Assembly: GCA_018380885.1 (NCBI GenBank)
Contig: JAGZSY010000002.1
Span: 124,001 to 188,000, forward strand
Source: Enterocloster asparagiformis
GTDB taxonomy: Bacteria > Bacillota > Clostridia > Lachnospirales > Lachnospiraceae
Reading direction: 5' to 3'
Length of the DNA: 64,000 nucleotides
Shown here: positions 27,038 to 36,900 of the stretch, piece by piece
Position numbering within the stretch: position 1 is the first letter of the stretch
Layout of the letters: every line of letters begins with the position of its first letter
Program-made: the position numbers and the translations under genes
The notes under the pieces: generated by a model
The model's database searches: none
What the model was told of the DNA's origin: nothing
The model's input: the letters and a program-made list of their open reading frames with translations, nothing else

Positions 27038-28090
27038 CTATTCCCGCGGCAGCGCCACCGGATTGGGGGCGATCAACATGGCATCTCCGAAGGAGAAGAA
27101 ACGGTAACGCTCTCTGATAGCCTCCTCGTAGGCGGCCAGGATGTGCTCCCGCCCCGCCAGGGCGCTGACAAGCATCACCAGCGTGGACTCCGGCAGATGG
27201 AAATTCGTGATCAGGGCGTCGAGAATCTTGAACCGGTAGCCCGGATAGATGAATATCTCCGTCCATCCCGTACCCGCCTTCAACACCCCGTCCTCGGTGG
27301 CCGCGGACTCCACGGTGCGGCAGCTGGTGGTGCCGACGCAGACCACGCGCCCGCCGGCAGCCTTGGTCTCGTTGACCTTGGCGGCCTCCGCCTCCTCCAC
27401 CACGTAAAACTCCGAGTGCATGTGGTGATCCAATACATTCTCCACCTTCACGGGCCGGAATGTGCCCAGGCCCACGTGCAGAGTCACATGGGCGATCTTC
27501 ACCCCCATGTCCTCGATCTCCTGCAGCAGCTCCTTGGTAAAATGCAGGCCCGCCGTGGGAGCGGCCGCCGAGCCCTCGTGCTTGGCGTAAACCGTCTGGT
27601 AGCGGTTCTTATCCTTTAACTGGTGGGTGATATAGGGCGGCAGGGGCATCTGGCCCAGCTGGTCCAGAATCTCCTCGAAAATCCCCTCGTAGTGAAACTG
27701 GATCAGACGGTTTCCGTCGTCCACAGTCTCCACCACGGTACCGGTCAGCAGCCCGTCCCCGAAGGAGATCGTGGTGCCCGGTTTGGCCTTCTTTCCCGGC
27801 TTCACCAGCGTCTCCCAGATATCGTTCTCACGCCGCTTTAGCAACAGAACCTCGATCTTGGCCCCTGTGTCCTCCTTCACGCCCATCAGACGGGCGGGAA
27901 TCACCTTGGTATCGTTGATCACCAGGCAATCGCCCGGCCTTAAATATTCCACAATATCCCGGAACACCCTGTGGGTCACGGCTCCGGTATCCTTGTCCAG
28001 CACCAGCAGCCGCGAGGAAGCCCTGTCGTCCAGGGGATCCTGGGCAATCAGCTCCTGCGGCAAGTCAAAATTAAAATCCTTAACATCCAT
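27038..28090 (-). CDS. queA: S-adenosylmethionine:tRNA ribosyltransferase-isomerase
   Basis: Transfers and isomerises the ribosyl moiety of SAM onto 7-aminomethyl-7-deazaguanine in tRNA, forming epoxyqueuosine. The 350-residue length is standard. Motifs include [16 protein letters not shown] at the start, [33 protein letters not shown] and [20 protein letters not shown] lies 9 bases before ATG 28090. It heads the queA-pseudouridine synthase-ligA-metA run of closely spaced minus-strand genes. Confidence 0.95.
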   Translation of the reverse strand: MDVKDFNFDLPQELIAQDPLDDRASSRLLVLDKDTGAVTHRVFRDIVEYLRPGDCLVINDTKVIPARLMGVKEDTGAKIEVLLLKRRENDIWETLVKPGKKAKPGTTISFGDGLLTGTVVETVDDGNRLIQFHYEGIFEEILDQLGQMPLPPYITHQLKDKNRYQTVYAKHEGSAAAPTAGLHFTKELLQEIEDMGVKIAHVTLHVGLGTFRPVKVENVLDHHMHSEFYVVEEAEAAKVNETKAAGGRVVCVGTTSCRTVESAATEDGVLKAGTGWTEIFIYPGYRFKILDALITNFHLPESTLVMLVSALAGREHILAAYEEAIRERYRFFSFGDAMLIAPNPVALPRE

Positions 28091-28106
28091 CTCGTTACGC
28101 CTCCGG

Positions 28107-29096
28107 TCATTCGCCTATTTTTACCTGGGAAACGGAGGAACTCTCCCCCGCCCCGGTCTCACTCTGCTGTGCGGCGCTGCTGTCACCGGCGCTCTCACTA
28201 CTGCTCTCTTCCGCCTGGCCCGCTCCCTCAGGCGCGGCTCCGGACTCTGCCTGGCCCGTTGTCCCCTGCCCGCCCGTGATAATGGACACTGTGCTGTCGC
28301 GGGTCTCCTCCGGCTCGGAGGAATCCACCACCGCGCCCTTTTGCAGCTTCTTGTACGCACCGGCCAACAGCGCGTCTGATTCCAGTGCTTCCTTTAACTG
28401 CTGGTTGATCTGGGAAGCCAAAAGGCGCACGTCCTCGGACTGGTTGGCCTTCGCCACATAGTCCGCCTCGTCCCCCACCACGTTCTCGCGGATCGTATAT
28501 TGTCCATCGGCATTCTTCACCACATAGCACCACAGAAGCCCGGGCGCCAGGGAATCAGCCCTGCGGAATTTGATTTTATAGGTCACGTAGACCACGTAGG
28601 AATCGTCCGTCATCCCCTGTTTGGTATAGCAGGTGATATCCTGGTAATCCTCGATCTCGGCGGCCTCCGCGTCCAGCTGCTTCTGCCGCGCCGCCAGGTC
28701 CTCCTCCCCGGTCTTGCCGAACAGGCGGTAGAGCGTCTGCGCGTCCTTGTCCACCTTGGCCTGGAAATAGTCGCTGAGCAGCTGGTTGACCTCCGGAACC
28801 TCGTCCTTTTTCAGCTCATAGTCGGAAAAATCCGTCTTGTACTCGCTGTTGTCCGGCTCGATGCTGCTGTCCTGCTCAAGGCTGATCTCCGCCGTGGTGC
28901 CGGACTGCTCCACCACGATCTCCACCGTGCCGTCCGTACCCGCGGCCGTGACGTCCGTCTCCTTCGGCTTTTTATCCATCACCAGAATAATGATCACCAG
29001 CACCGCCACAACCACCAGCGGTATTGCCATCATCCGTATGTATTTGACTTTATCTGCATCAGACCATCCTCTGCCTGTCCTTTTTCTGCGACTCAT
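28107..29096 (-). CDS. Membrane-anchored extracytoplasmic protein of unknown function
   Basis: A 329-residue protein with a basic N-terminus ([11 protein letters not shown]), one transmembrane helix at about residues 23-43, and a large outside domain (~90-230; [35 protein letters not shown]) of NTF2-like appearance. The final ~60 residues are a Ser/Gly/Glu/Ala-rich low-complexity tail. AGGAGG precedes ATG 29096. It precedes queA by 16 bases. Similar proteins are common in Lachnospiraceae, but no function is known to me. Confidence 0.8.
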   Translation of the reverse strand: MSRRKRTGRGWSDADKVKYIRMMAIPLVVVAVLVIIILVMDKKPKETDVTAAGTDGTVEIVVEQSGTTAEISLEQDSSIEPDNSEYKTDFSDYELKKDEVPEVNQLLSDYFQAKVDKDAQTLYRLFGKTGEEDLAARQKQLDAEAAEIEDYQDITCYTKQGMTDDSYVVYVTYKIKFRRADSLAPGLLWCYVVKNADGQYTIRENVVGDEADYVAKANQSEDVRLLASQINQQLKEALESDALLAGAYKKLQKGAVVDSSEPEETRDSTVSIITGGQGTTGQAESGAAPEGAGQAEESSSESAGDSSAAQQSETGAGESSSVSQVKIGE

Positions 29097-29437
29097 GAAT
29101 TATGTCCTCCTGTGCGGGGGCGAAAAGCGCCCATTCTGCTTTGAAATGTCTCCGCTCTATTTTAGCAGACTCTATTATAAATTGCAATCTTGGATTATCG
29201 CTGAAACGCTTCACCCCTTCTCAAACGCCATGCGTTCCAGCCGCGATGCCCAACGCTGCCGCTCTCCCAGCAGCCACAGGCTGTTCCTTCCGTTTTTCTC
29301 CATACCAGCAAACCATCCCATCACCGCAGTGGCCCCTGGCATCCGCGCTTCGCCGCCGGCCCATTGGGCAAAAAAAATACCGCCAGCCCCGGAAATATAT
29401 CCCGGCTCTGCGGCACCTGTTATATGATACTAAAAAA
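29097..29437. other. Intergenic stretch without a supported gene
   Basis: Open frames exist on both strands but lack ribosome binding sites and plausible proteins. It contains a T-run directly after tRNA-Arg that may end its transcript. Confidence 0.5.
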
Positions 29438-29509
29438 TGCGTCTGATAGGAATCGAACCTACGCACGCGGCTCCGGAGGCCACTGCTCTATCCACTGAGC
29501 TACAGACGC
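29438..29509 (-). tRNA. tRNA-Arg (anticodon CCG)
   Basis: A 72-base cloverleaf: acceptor GCGTCTG/CAGACGC, D arm GCTC/GAGC, anticodon stem GTGGC/GCCGC around loop CTCCGGA (anticodon CCG, reading CGG), T arm with TTCGATT, discriminator A. CCA is not encoded. A T6 run follows. Confidence 0.95.
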
Positions 29510-29543
29510 ATCTCCTGTATAATACTACACTTGGCTCAAAAAT

Positions 29544-30053
29544 TCAAGTCTTTTTTTCAAATTTTCCCATTTGCTCACACAATTCCTCTGCTGCGGCACC
29601 CGCGCATCCCCGTTCCCCCCGGCCTTTCCTGCCGTTTCTCAGCAGATGGAACAGGGAGTCCACCAGGAACACCGCCATGGCGATGGAACCTGCGATCTGA
29701 AGGGTTTCCGCCAGATAGTAGGAGGACTGGTTCTGGCTGTCCTGGATCATGTAATACACGCTGTTGTAGATGGAGGCGCCGGGCACCAGGGGCAGAATCC
29801 CCGGAATCAGGAAAACCGTCACCGGAGCCTTCAAAATACGGGCCGCCAGGTGGCTGAACACAGCCACCGCCAGGCCGGCCACAAAGGCGGCCAGAATCTT
29901 GGAGCCCGCCTGATCCCTGACGATCAGATAGACCAGCCAGCACAGGGCGCCGGCGGTACCATACCACGCCAGAAAACGCCTGGGCAGCTCCAGAATCCGC
30001 GTGAAGCTGGCCACGGCGCAGAAGGCCCCGATTGTCTGAATCACCATCACCAT
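29544..30053 (-). CDS. Threonine/serine exporter family, small subunit (ThrE_2 type)
   Basis: A 169-residue membrane protein with five predicted helices and the family motif FLIPGILPLVPGASIYNSVYY (positions ~81-101). It corresponds to the C-terminal half of actinobacterial ThrE, here split off. It overlaps the larger subunit gene (30047-30829) by 7 bases, so the two are translated together. The pair is expected to export small amino acids such as threonine or serine; the actual substrate is untested. Confidence 0.85.
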   Translation of the reverse strand: MVMVIQTIGAFCAVASFTRILELPRRFLAWYGTAGALCWLVYLIVRDQAGSKILAAFVAGLAVAVFSHLAARILKAPVTVFLIPGILPLVPGASIYNSVYYMIQDSQNQSSYYLAETLQIAGSIAMAVFLVDSLFHLLRNGRKGRGERGCAGAAAEELCEQMGKFEKKT

Positions 30054-30829
30054 GCCGCACCACCTCCCGTCAGATAGCGGAACAAGGCCATGCTGGCGCC
30101 CACCCCGGCGGCCACCGCCAGCGCCACCACCACAGCCTCCAGCATCCGCGCCGCGCCGGAAGAATAATCCCCGTTCAGAGTATCGCGGACCGCGGTGGTG
30201 AAGATCACGCCGGGCACCAGGGGCATGATGGAGCTGACAATCACGATGTCCCGGTTGATCTGGGGCAGCGCGAAGCGGTTTAACAGCAGGGCCGTGATCC
30301 CGCAGGCAAAGGCGCCCAGGGCGTTGACGCAGAAGCCGTTTAACCGCAGCCGGGAGGAGGCGTAGACCACCGTCCCCAGCGCCGCCCCCACCATGGCCGC
30401 GCCCAGGCAGTCCCAGGGCGTGCCGCCCAGCACCACGCCAAAAAAGAGGGCCACCCAGATATAGCTGACCCCCTTTGCCGCCAAGCCGTACTGGTTGACG
30501 CGTTTGACCTCCTCCAACCGCGCCAGCGCTTCCTGGACGGTCATCGCTCCGGCGCAGATACGGCGCGAAATTTCGTTCACCTGGCAGATCCTGTTTAAAT
30601 TGGTGGCGCGGTCCGTGACCCGCCGCACCAGGGTGATCGGCTCCTCCCCGTCCGCCCTCAGGGTGACGAAAATACCGGTGCTGAACACCATGGTCTGGGC
30701 CTCCCGGTCCGCAACGCTCAAAATATAATGGATGGTCTCTTCGATTCTGGCGATCTCCGCCCCGCTGACCAGCATGATCTCGCCGGCCAGCATGGCGGTC
30801 CTGGCCAGCTCCCTATCCCGATTTTCCAT
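30047..30829 (-). CDS. Threonine/serine exporter family, large subunit (ThrE_1 type)
   Basis: A 260-residue protein with a cytoplasmic N-terminal domain (LARTAMLAGEIMLVSGAEIA, TGIFVTLRADGEEPITLVRR) and about five membrane helices from residue ~120, including the PLVPGVIFTTAVRDTLNGDY motif shared with ThrE. Together with 29544-30053 it makes up a complete bipartite ThrE-like exporter. The start at 30829 has only a weak ribosome binding site (GGTGATAA). Confidence 0.87.
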   Translation of the reverse strand: MENRDRELARTAMLAGEIMLVSGAEIARIEETIHYILSVADREAQTMVFSTGIFVTLRADGEEPITLVRRVTDRATNLNRICQVNEISRRICAGAMTVQEALARLEEVKRVNQYGLAAKGVSYIWVALFFGVVLGGTPWDCLGAAMVGAALGTVVYASSRLRLNGFCVNALGAFACGITALLLNRFALPQINRDIVIVSSIMPLVPGVIFTTAVRDTLNGDYSSGAARMLEAVVVALAVAAGVGASMALFRYLTGGGAAW

Positions 30830-30848
30830 GTTATCACCTGTAAATGCA

Positions 30849-32249
30849 TTAGTTGTAGCAGATCACCGGCATCCCCTTTTCCACCAGCCCGTAGAGGAGC
30901 TTCGCCCTGTCCGGCGGCAGGTTCACACAGCCGTGGCTGCCTGAGGTCTGGAAAATCGCTCCGCCGAAGCTGCCTCTCCAGTTGGCATCGTGGAGTCCGA
31001 TCCCCCCGTTAAAGGGCATCCAGAAATCCACATGGCTCTCATACTCATAGCTGCCGTCCGCCTTCTTCGGCCCGCGCAGTATCCGGTCCTCCTCCTTGTA
31101 GGTCAGGGAGTAAATTCCCGGCGGCGTGGTGTAGTTCTTGGACACATTGCCCGTCACGCAGGGTGCATCCCAAACCACCTGCCCGTCCTTTGTCATGTAC
31201 ACGTGCTGGTTCGTCAGATCGATCTCCACATAGGTCGATCCCCACTCCGGTTCCGTCCGGCCAGCCGCGGTCTGGGCAAACACGGGCTCCCGGGTCTGGC
31301 TGTCCGTGGACTTCAGCAGATCGGTCAGCGCCTGGACCTCCGCGGCCTGGTCCAGCTTCCACCCGTAAGGGCCTGTGAGCTGCACGTCACGGCCGTCCGC
31401 CGTGTGGAAGGTCCGCTCCGTACCCGCGGTATCGTACTTGGCGGCCAAGGCCTGCACAAAGCCCACCACCCCTCCGGCGTCCACATTCACCTGCCCGTCG
31501 GCTCCCACGGACAACCAGGAGCAGATGGTTCCTCCGTCCAGAACCTCGGACGCCTCCCCAAACTGGTAGGTAACGCTCATGCCGCGGTATCGGTTCATGG
31601 TATCGCGAAGCGCCTGCAGTCCGGCGTCATTTGCCCTCACCTGGACCTGGTGATAAAGTCCCGCCGCCGTCAGGTCCAGCTCCTTTGCCCCCGCGGCCAC
31701 CGCCTCCCGGATCGCAGCTGCGGTCCGCTCCGGGTCCAGATTGTTTCCCTCCACCTCAGGGATGATGGTAAATTCCGTCTCCGCCGCATAGTCGGATATC
31801 CGCGCGTCCCTTGTCTCCACAATCCCGGAGCCGGACAGGCAGGGTAGCGCTGCGATCTTCGCGTCCAGCGCCTGGGCGTCATAGGCCGCGGTCATGGCCA
31901 TGGTGTGTGAGTTGTCGGCTGCGGGCCCGGAAATGCGCCCGGTGGCGTTCTGCTGCGCCAGTATCTCGTCCAGCCCCGCCGGCAGCGTCACCTTGTAGCC
32001 GATCTCAGCTCCCTTTATATACTCCTTTGTGCCGTCCTTTTTCTTTATCTCCAGCTGATAGCTGCTGTCGTAAAATCCCTCTATGCTGGACTTGGCCTGT
32101 TCCACCGTCATGCCGCCGATTCCCAGACCGTTGATCGAGGTGCCAGGCACAAACTGGGCGGCGTCATCCGCCAGCGCAGTAGCGCAGAACACCGCGGACA
32201 GGGCCGCTGCGGCCACCAGGCTCCTAACTGCTTGTCTCAATTTTATCAT
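30849..32249 (-). CDS. L,D-transpeptidase (YkuD) with peptidoglycan-binding-like N-domains
   Basis: Exported cell-wall enzyme of 466 residues that forms or modifies L,D-crosslinks. A signal peptide occupies residues 1-28 (ending ATALADD). Residues ~35-330 form PG_binding_4-like repeats (NGLGIGGMTVEQAKSSIEGF), and the YkuD domain spans ~335-466 with TSGSHGCVNLPPDRA (catalytic Cys441, His439). The C-terminal domain is intact. Weak ribosome binding site AAGGTC. It is upstream of, and possibly read into, the ThrE pair (19-base gap), although no functional link is obvious. Confidence 0.92.
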   Translation of the reverse strand: MIKLRQAVRSLVAAAALSAVFCATALADDAAQFVPGTSINGLGIGGMTVEQAKSSIEGFYDSSYQLEIKKKDGTKEYIKGAEIGYKVTLPAGLDEILAQQNATGRISGPAADNSHTMAMTAAYDAQALDAKIAALPCLSGSGIVETRDARISDYAAETEFTIIPEVEGNNLDPERTAAAIREAVAAGAKELDLTAAGLYHQVQVRANDAGLQALRDTMNRYRGMSVTYQFGEASEVLDGGTICSWLSVGADGQVNVDAGGVVGFVQALAAKYDTAGTERTFHTADGRDVQLTGPYGWKLDQAAEVQALTDLLKSTDSQTREPVFAQTAAGRTEPEWGSTYVEIDLTNQHVYMTKDGQVVWDAPCVTGNVSKNYTTPPGIYSLTYKEEDRILRGPKKADGSYEYESHVDFWMPFNGGIGLHDANWRGSFGGAIFQTSGSHGCVNLPPDRAKLLYGLVEKGMPVICYN

Positions 32250-32503
32250 GATTAATTGACCTTTTCTTCCATATATTCACAGATTAAATGATGCTGCCCT
32301 CTATATATAACATATTGTGCCTGTCAACTACAAGAACTTTTCTCTGTATTTTTCTTAAAAATTACGATATTTTTCTACAGGACTTGACAACCGGCGGTCT
32401 GTGGATTAAGCTGGAGTCACTTCTTTCCGGCGCGTCCGCGCCGTTCTTCTACACAAATCTTATATTTCAGTCAATCTTTTATGCCTGTAAGGAGGTCAAA
32501 TCT

Positions 32504-33439
32504 ATGCTTTATCACACTTTTTTATCCGCAATCAGACAACAGATGCAGAAACGGCTGGGGGATGAGTACGTCCTGACGCTTCACCGCATCCCGAGGAACA
32601 ACGGTCTCTGCCTGGACGGGCTGAGCATCTGCGGGAAGGGCTCCCGGGTGGCGCCCACCATCTACCTGAACACCTGCTACCAGCGCTTCCAAAATGGAAC
32701 GCCCCTGAATCAGATTCTCGACGAGCTGGTAAGCCTCTACCGCCAAAGTCTGGACAACACCCCATTTGACCTGAATCTCCTGGAATGCGCTGCATCCGTG
32801 CGCCCCCGGGTGGCCTTCCGCCTGATCAACGCGCAGTCCAACTGCGAGCTGCTTAAGACCCTGCCCCACATCCCGGTGCTGGATCTGGCTAAGGTATTTT
32901 ACCTGGATCTGGGCGCGGACGGCGCAGGGACCATGACCGTGCGCATCACCAACGCCCACCTGGATCACTGGGACATGGACCTGGAAACCCTGAACCGCTT
33001 GGCGGACCACAACACGCCCCGCCTGTTCCCTGCCAGGATCAGCTCCATCGAGGACGCCCTGGGAGATCTGCTGCTGCCGGACCGCTGTGACGGCAGTACC
33101 TGCTTCGACCCGCCCGCATTTTCCGGCCCTGATTTTCCCCTGTATATCCTCTCCAATCAGAGCGGTTTTTCCGGAGCCGCCTGTATGCTCTACCCGGATA
33201 TATTAAAGGACTTCGCGGACCGGATGAAGGCCAATCTTGTGGTCCTTCCCTCCAGCATACACGAAGTCCTGCTGCTCCCCGACCGGGGAGACCAAAATTA
33301 TATGGAGCTGTGCCGCACCGTGGCCTCCATCAACCGTTCCGAGGTCGATCCCGAGGAACGGCTGTCCAACCACGCCTATCTCTTCTCCCGCAGCACCGGC
33401 CGTCTGCGGATGGCTCCGGTAAGCCCCAACCCGCTGTAG
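32504..33439 (+). CDS. DUF5688 family protein
   Basis: Cytoplasmic 311-residue protein of the DUF5688 family, common in Lachnospiraceae and of unknown role. It has GTPLNQILDELVSLYRQSLD near residue 70, RVAFRLINAQSNCELLKTLP, and a C-terminal PSSIHEVLLLPDRGD segment. AAGGAGG precedes ATG 32504; longer open frames upstream lack a start. The gap 32250-32503, shared with the divergent transpeptidase, contains TTGACA at about 32393 and a CGGCGCG/CGCGCCG hairpin, so promoter and leader elements are likely there. Confidence 0.85.
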   Translation: MLYHTFLSAIRQQMQKRLGDEYVLTLHRIPRNNGLCLDGLSICGKGSRVAPTIYLNTCYQRFQNGTPLNQILDELVSLYRQSLDNTPFDLNLLECAASVRPRVAFRLINAQSNCELLKTLPHIPVLDLAKVFYLDLGADGAGTMTVRITNAHLDHWDMDLETLNRLADHNTPRLFPARISSIEDALGDLLLPDRCDGSTCFDPPAFSGPDFPLYILSNQSGFSGAACMLYPDILKDFADRMKANLVVLPSSIHEVLLLPDRGDQNYMELCRTVASINRSEVDPEERLSNHAYLFSRSTGRLRMAPVSPNPL

Positions 33440-33449
33440 GCGTTTTCGC

Positions 33450-35546
33450 CTACCCGAACAGCAGGCTGCCCACCTGGAATACCAGCACCGCGGCCGACCA
33501 GGCCACCAACAGCTGGAACACCACCATGCCCAGGGTCCAGCGCCAGGAACCGGTCTCCCGCTTGATCGTGGCCACCGCAGCGATACAGGGGCTGTACATC
33601 AGGCAGAAGATCATCAGCGCATATGCGTTCACCCCGCCGAAGCCCATGCCGGTCAGCTGCGCGGACAGCTGGCCCATACCGGCGGCTGAGTTCACATTGT
33701 TGATGCCAAAGAGCACGCTGAAGCTGGAGACCACCACCTCCTTGGCGGACAGGCCGGAGATCAGTGCTACGGCCACCTGCCACAGACCAAGTCCGGCGGG
33801 GCGCAGCACCGGCACCAGCACGTGGCCGATCATGGCCGCGAAGCTGTCCTGCACATCCGACACAAAGCCCGTGGTGCCCGTGTTCAGCACGAACCACAGC
33901 ACGATGGAGGCGATAAAGATCGTCGTACCGGCCTTGCTCAGATAGTCCTTTACCTTATCCCACACATAGATGGCCACGGTCCGCCCGTTGGGCGTCTTGT
34001 ACTCCGGCAGCTCGATGAGCAGCGCGTTTTCCGACCGCGTGCCCTTAGAATTCTTGTGCAGGATAAAGGCCACCAGTATGGCCGTCACCAGGCCGATCAG
34101 GTACAGGGAGTAGGCCACAAACAGCGCGTGGGCTGGGAAAAACATCTCCGCGAACAGCACGTAGATGGGCAGCCTGGCCGAGCAGGACATAAACGGCGTG
34201 ATGAGGATTGTCCGCCTCCGGTCCCGCACGCTCTCTAAGGCCCTGGTAGCCATCACCGCGGGCACCGTACAGCCAAAGCCCAGCAGCATGGGCAGAAACG
34301 CCTTGCCCGACAGCCCAACCATGCCCATGGTCTCATTCATCACATACGCCACTCTGGCCATATAGCCGCTGTCCTCCAGAAACGCCAGCGCCAGGAACAA
34401 GATAAAGATATTGGGCAGGAACGTCAGGATACCGCCCACCCCGGCGATGATGCCGTCCACGATCAGGGAGGTCAGCCAGGAGGAGGCGTGCACGCCCGCC
34501 AGCCCGGCGACCACCATTTGGGAAAACCAGTCCAGGCCCACCTGGAAATATCCCTTCAGAAAATCGCCTACCGTAAACGTGAGAAAAAATACCATAGCCA
34601 TGATTCCCAGGAACACGGGGATTCCCCAGATGCGGTGAGTCAGGATGCTGTCCACCTTGTCCGTGGTCGCCGCCTTCTCCTCCTTGTTCATCAGGCATTC
34701 CTGGATCACCTCTTCTATGTAGTCATATTTTTCATTGATGATCTGCTTTTCATAATTGTGATCCAGAATCCCCCTCACATCCAGAGGGTGATCATTTGTC
34801 ACCACCTCGTCAAATTCCAGAAACTTGATGGCATGCCAGCGCATATTGTCCATCTCGCCGTAATGCTTTTGAAGCTCCGCCTCGATGCGGGATATCTTCT
34901 CCTCCACCTGGGGGCTGTAGCGGATCACCACGCCCTGGGGCCCCTCCTCGTAGTGGTGGACCACCGCGTGCATCAGCACGTCCAGGCCGGTGCGCCTTCT
35001 GGCGGAGACCGGAACCACGGGGATTCCCCCCAGCATCTCCGGCAGGCGGTGCATATCGATTTCCATGCCCCGCTCCTCCACAATATCCATCATGTTGAGG
35101 GCCAGAATAACCGGCTTTTTCAGCTCGATCAGTTGCATGGTGAGGTAAAGATTCCGCTCCAGCGAGGAGGCGTCCACCACATTGATGATCACGTCCACCT
35201 CGCCGTCCTCGATACATTTTCGGGTCACCTTCTCCTCAATGGTGTAGGAGGTCAGGCTGTAAATGCCCGGCAGGTCGATGACCTTAATGGGACGGCCCTT
35301 GTAGTGGGTCTCCCCCTCCACCCGCTCCACTGTGACGCCCGGCCAGTTGGCCACCTTCAGCTTGGCGCCAGTGAACGCGTTGAACAGCGTGGTCTTGCCA
35401 CAGTTGGGATTCCCCACAAAGCCCACCCTGATCGGGCGCTTGTCGATGCCGTGGCGTATCTGATGCGGCGGCCGCCGCTCCTGACCCGGCGCATACGGGA
35501 CGCTGCCGTACTGTGTCCTGCCCTCCGTCCTCTCCTGCTGGCTCAT
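33450..35546 (-). CDS. feoB: Ferrous iron transporter B
   Basis: Imports Fe2+ across the membrane. The 698-residue protein has a cytoplasmic G domain (G1 GNPNCGKTT, G3 DLPGIYSL, G4 NMMD) and a membrane half with about ten helices (ITFLPNIF-type GILTFLPNIFILFL, FGCTVPAVMATRAL, MSCSARLPIYVLF) repeated as two Gate motifs. ATG 35546 is chosen because it overlaps the feoA TGA as ATGA. A short hydrophilic, Arg/Gln-rich N-terminal tail of ~30 residues precedes the G domain, somewhat longer than usual. It ends just after DUF5688, with convergent genes 10 bases apart. Confidence 0.96.
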   Translation of the reverse strand: MSQQERTEGRTQYGSVPYAPGQERRPPHQIRHGIDKRPIRVGFVGNPNCGKTTLFNAFTGAKLKVANWPGVTVERVEGETHYKGRPIKVIDLPGIYSLTSYTIEEKVTRKCIEDGEVDVIINVVDASSLERNLYLTMQLIELKKPVILALNMMDIVEERGMEIDMHRLPEMLGGIPVVPVSARRRTGLDVLMHAVVHHYEEGPQGVVIRYSPQVEEKISRIEAELQKHYGEMDNMRWHAIKFLEFDEVVTNDHPLDVRGILDHNYEKQIINEKYDYIEEVIQECLMNKEEKAATTDKVDSILTHRIWGIPVFLGIMAMVFFLTFTVGDFLKGYFQVGLDWFSQMVVAGLAGVHASSWLTSLIVDGIIAGVGGILTFLPNIFILFLALAFLEDSGYMARVAYVMNETMGMVGLSGKAFLPMLLGFGCTVPAVMATRALESVRDRRRTILITPFMSCSARLPIYVLFAEMFFPAHALFVAYSLYLIGLVTAILVAFILHKNSKGTRSENALLIELPEYKTPNGRTVAIYVWDKVKDYLSKAGTTIFIASIVLWFVLNTGTTGFVSDVQDSFAAMIGHVLVPVLRPAGLGLWQVAVALISGLSAKEVVVSSFSVLFGINNVNSAAGMGQLSAQLTGMGFGGVNAYALMIFCLMYSPCIAAVATIKRETGSWRWTLGMVVFQLLVAWSAAVLVFQVGSLLFG

Positions 35547-35773
35547 GACTTGGCCACCTCCTCCACGCAAATTCCCTCTGAAAGCTTTCTCCCCATCGCC
35601 AGGCGGGTTCCCCGCACCTTGACGATCACGCTTCCGCTTCCCTTTTTATTTAAGACCAGCACCGGGGTTCCCTCGTTTACGCCCAACGCTTCCAGACGCC
35701 TGGTAATGGCCTCATCCACCAAAACGTCCTCCACCAGGTAGCTCCTGCCGATCTCACATTCGCACAATTTCAT
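35543..35773 (-). CDS. feoA: Ferrous iron transport protein A
   Basis: A small SH3-like partner of FeoB, 76 residues from ATG 35773 (MKLCECEIGRSYLVEDV), matching usual FeoA length; the open frame continues 20 codons upstream without homology. The conserved core is RRLEALGVNEGTPVLVLNKK and RGTRLAMGRKLSEGI. FeoA stimulates FeoB. Its transcript starts at the strong promoter 35852-35880, and it is translationally coupled to feoB. The ribosome binding site is weak (GGGAT). Confidence 0.93.
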   Translation of the reverse strand: MKLCECEIGRSYLVEDVLVDEAITRRLEALGVNEGTPVLVLNKKGSGSVIVKVRGTRLAMGRKLSEGICVEEVAKS

Positions 35774-35851
35774 CGTTATCCCATCCATTCCGTCTGCTTT
35801 ACCGCCCGCGGCGGCCGGAGTTTGTCTTGACAAACTCCATAGACGTTTCCT

Positions 35852-35880
35852 ATTTTAGATTAGTTAAGAATAATTGTCAA
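35852..35880 (-). promoter_or_regulatory. Promoter of feoAB
   Basis: Minus-strand TTGACA (35875-35880), exact 17-base spacer, TAAAAT (35852-35857). The AT-rich spacer ATTATTCTTAACTAATC carries partial dyad symmetry where an iron repressor (Fur or DtxR type) could bind; the operator is inferred. Confidence 0.7.
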
Positions 35881-36067
35881 CAGGATTCCTGAGGTTTCGT
35901 CTCATTTCGCCCCTGATATTCGTCTGACGGCCAAAACCCTTTCTACCATCAGGATATGCGTCTGCCGCGTTTTTATTTCCCGCTGCCTGGGCGAAGTCGG
36001 GCCCAAAAGCCCATTTCCCGGGGCTTAGCGCCCCTCCCCGAGCAGGATTTTCTGTGGTGGGGGCGCG

Positions 36068-36105
36068 CAAAAGGCGCTCCGCGGATGTATGCGGAACGCC
36101 TCTTT
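36068..36105. terminator. Terminator between feoAB region and aspartate dehydrogenase
   Basis: 11-bp stem (AGGCGTTCCGC / GCGGAGCGCCT on the minus strand, one G-T) with 8-nt loop, flanked by T4 and A4, so it could work in both directions. It lies 28 bases after the dehydrogenase stop. The remaining 35881-36067 holds no gene. Confidence 0.7.
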
Positions 36106-36132
36106 TCAGATATAATCTATACCCTGCCAATG

Positions 36133-36888
36133 CTACACGAACCTGACGCCAGCGCCGTTTTCCAAGACCCGATCCAGGCTCCCGCAGGCTGAGCAGGGCG
36201 TGTAAGCTCCGGTCACCGCCCCGTCGGCAAAGCTGCTGATATCCAGCGTGATAGAGACGCCCTCCCCGCCCAGATGGATCCGGTGCGTGTTGGCGGACGT
36301 CTCCGGGTCGGAAATGATCCGGGAAAATGTCCTGTCAAAGCCGATTCCCGCCAAAGCCACAGCCGCGTGGACATTGACATTTCTGGGATAGAGCGCGCAC
36401 GCCTCCCGCGCCGTTCCCTCATAGACCACGGTACGTATGAGGTCCCGACGCCCCAGGCTTTTGGGGCTCTTGGTCGTCTCAATGACCACCTCATTCCAGA
36501 CCTGTCCCCCGTCGAATATGCCGTCCAGGCCCAGAATCGCTCCGTGGGGAATAAAAATCTTTCGCCCGTAAGCCCCGCAGAGAGCCCTCGCCCGCTCCTC
36601 AAAGGCCTGATTCCCGAACGCCGTGGCTGAGAACATCATCAGGTCGCAGTGGGCCAGGATCATCTCCAGATTATCCGCCAGCACCGGGGCGGTGGCGCAC
36701 TCCACAATCAGGTCCGCCCGGGCATACGCCTGTTCCTCCACCGCGCTTATCACCTGGCACCGCAGGCCCATGTCATTGACAAAGCCGGGATCCTGAATAA
36801 ATTCCACCACCGCGTCCTCCCGCCCTGCCAAATGGCCGGCCAGCGCTTTCCCGATCTTTCCGCAGCCTAAAAAGCCGATATGCCTCAT
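36133..36888 (-). CDS. Aspartate dehydrogenase family protein
   Basis: NAD(P)-dependent dehydrogenase of the DUF108/NadX family, 251 residues. The Rossmann motif GFLGCGKIGKAL opens the protein, and the second domain has PHGAILGLDGI and NVNVHAAVALAGIGFDRT. Family members oxidatively deaminate L-aspartate to iminoaspartate/oxaloacetate or act in reverse. NAD biosynthesis genes (nadA, nadC), the usual NadX partners, are absent here. Instead it lies 12 bases downstream of a class I/II aminotransferase, so the two enzymes probably interconvert an amino acid and its oxo acid. AGGAGG precedes ATG 36888. Confidence 0.85.
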   Translation of the reverse strand: MRHIGFLGCGKIGKALAGHLAGREDAVVEFIQDPGFVNDMGLRCQVISAVEEQAYARADLIVECATAPVLADNLEMILAHCDLMMFSATAFGNQAFEERARALCGAYGRKIFIPHGAILGLDGIFDGGQVWNEVVIETTKSPKSLGRRDLIRTVVYEGTAREACALYPRNVNVHAAVALAGIGFDRTFSRIISDPETSANTHRIHLGGEGVSITLDISSFADGAVTGAYTPCSACGSLDRVLENGAGVRFV

Positions 36889-36900
36889 CCCATTCCCTCC

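Noticed and set aside
26594..27619. 341-codon plus-strand frame with Pro/Ala repeats
   Set aside because: It is the antisense reading of the minisatellite and queA, not a separate repeat protein.
35881..36067. Riboswitch upstream of feoAB
   Set aside because: This sequence lies upstream of the feoAB -35, so it is not in the mRNA leader; no conserved fold was seen.
35864..36130. 88-codon minus-strand frame
   Set aside because: Covers the terminator at 36068 and the -35 of feoAB; composition not protein-like.
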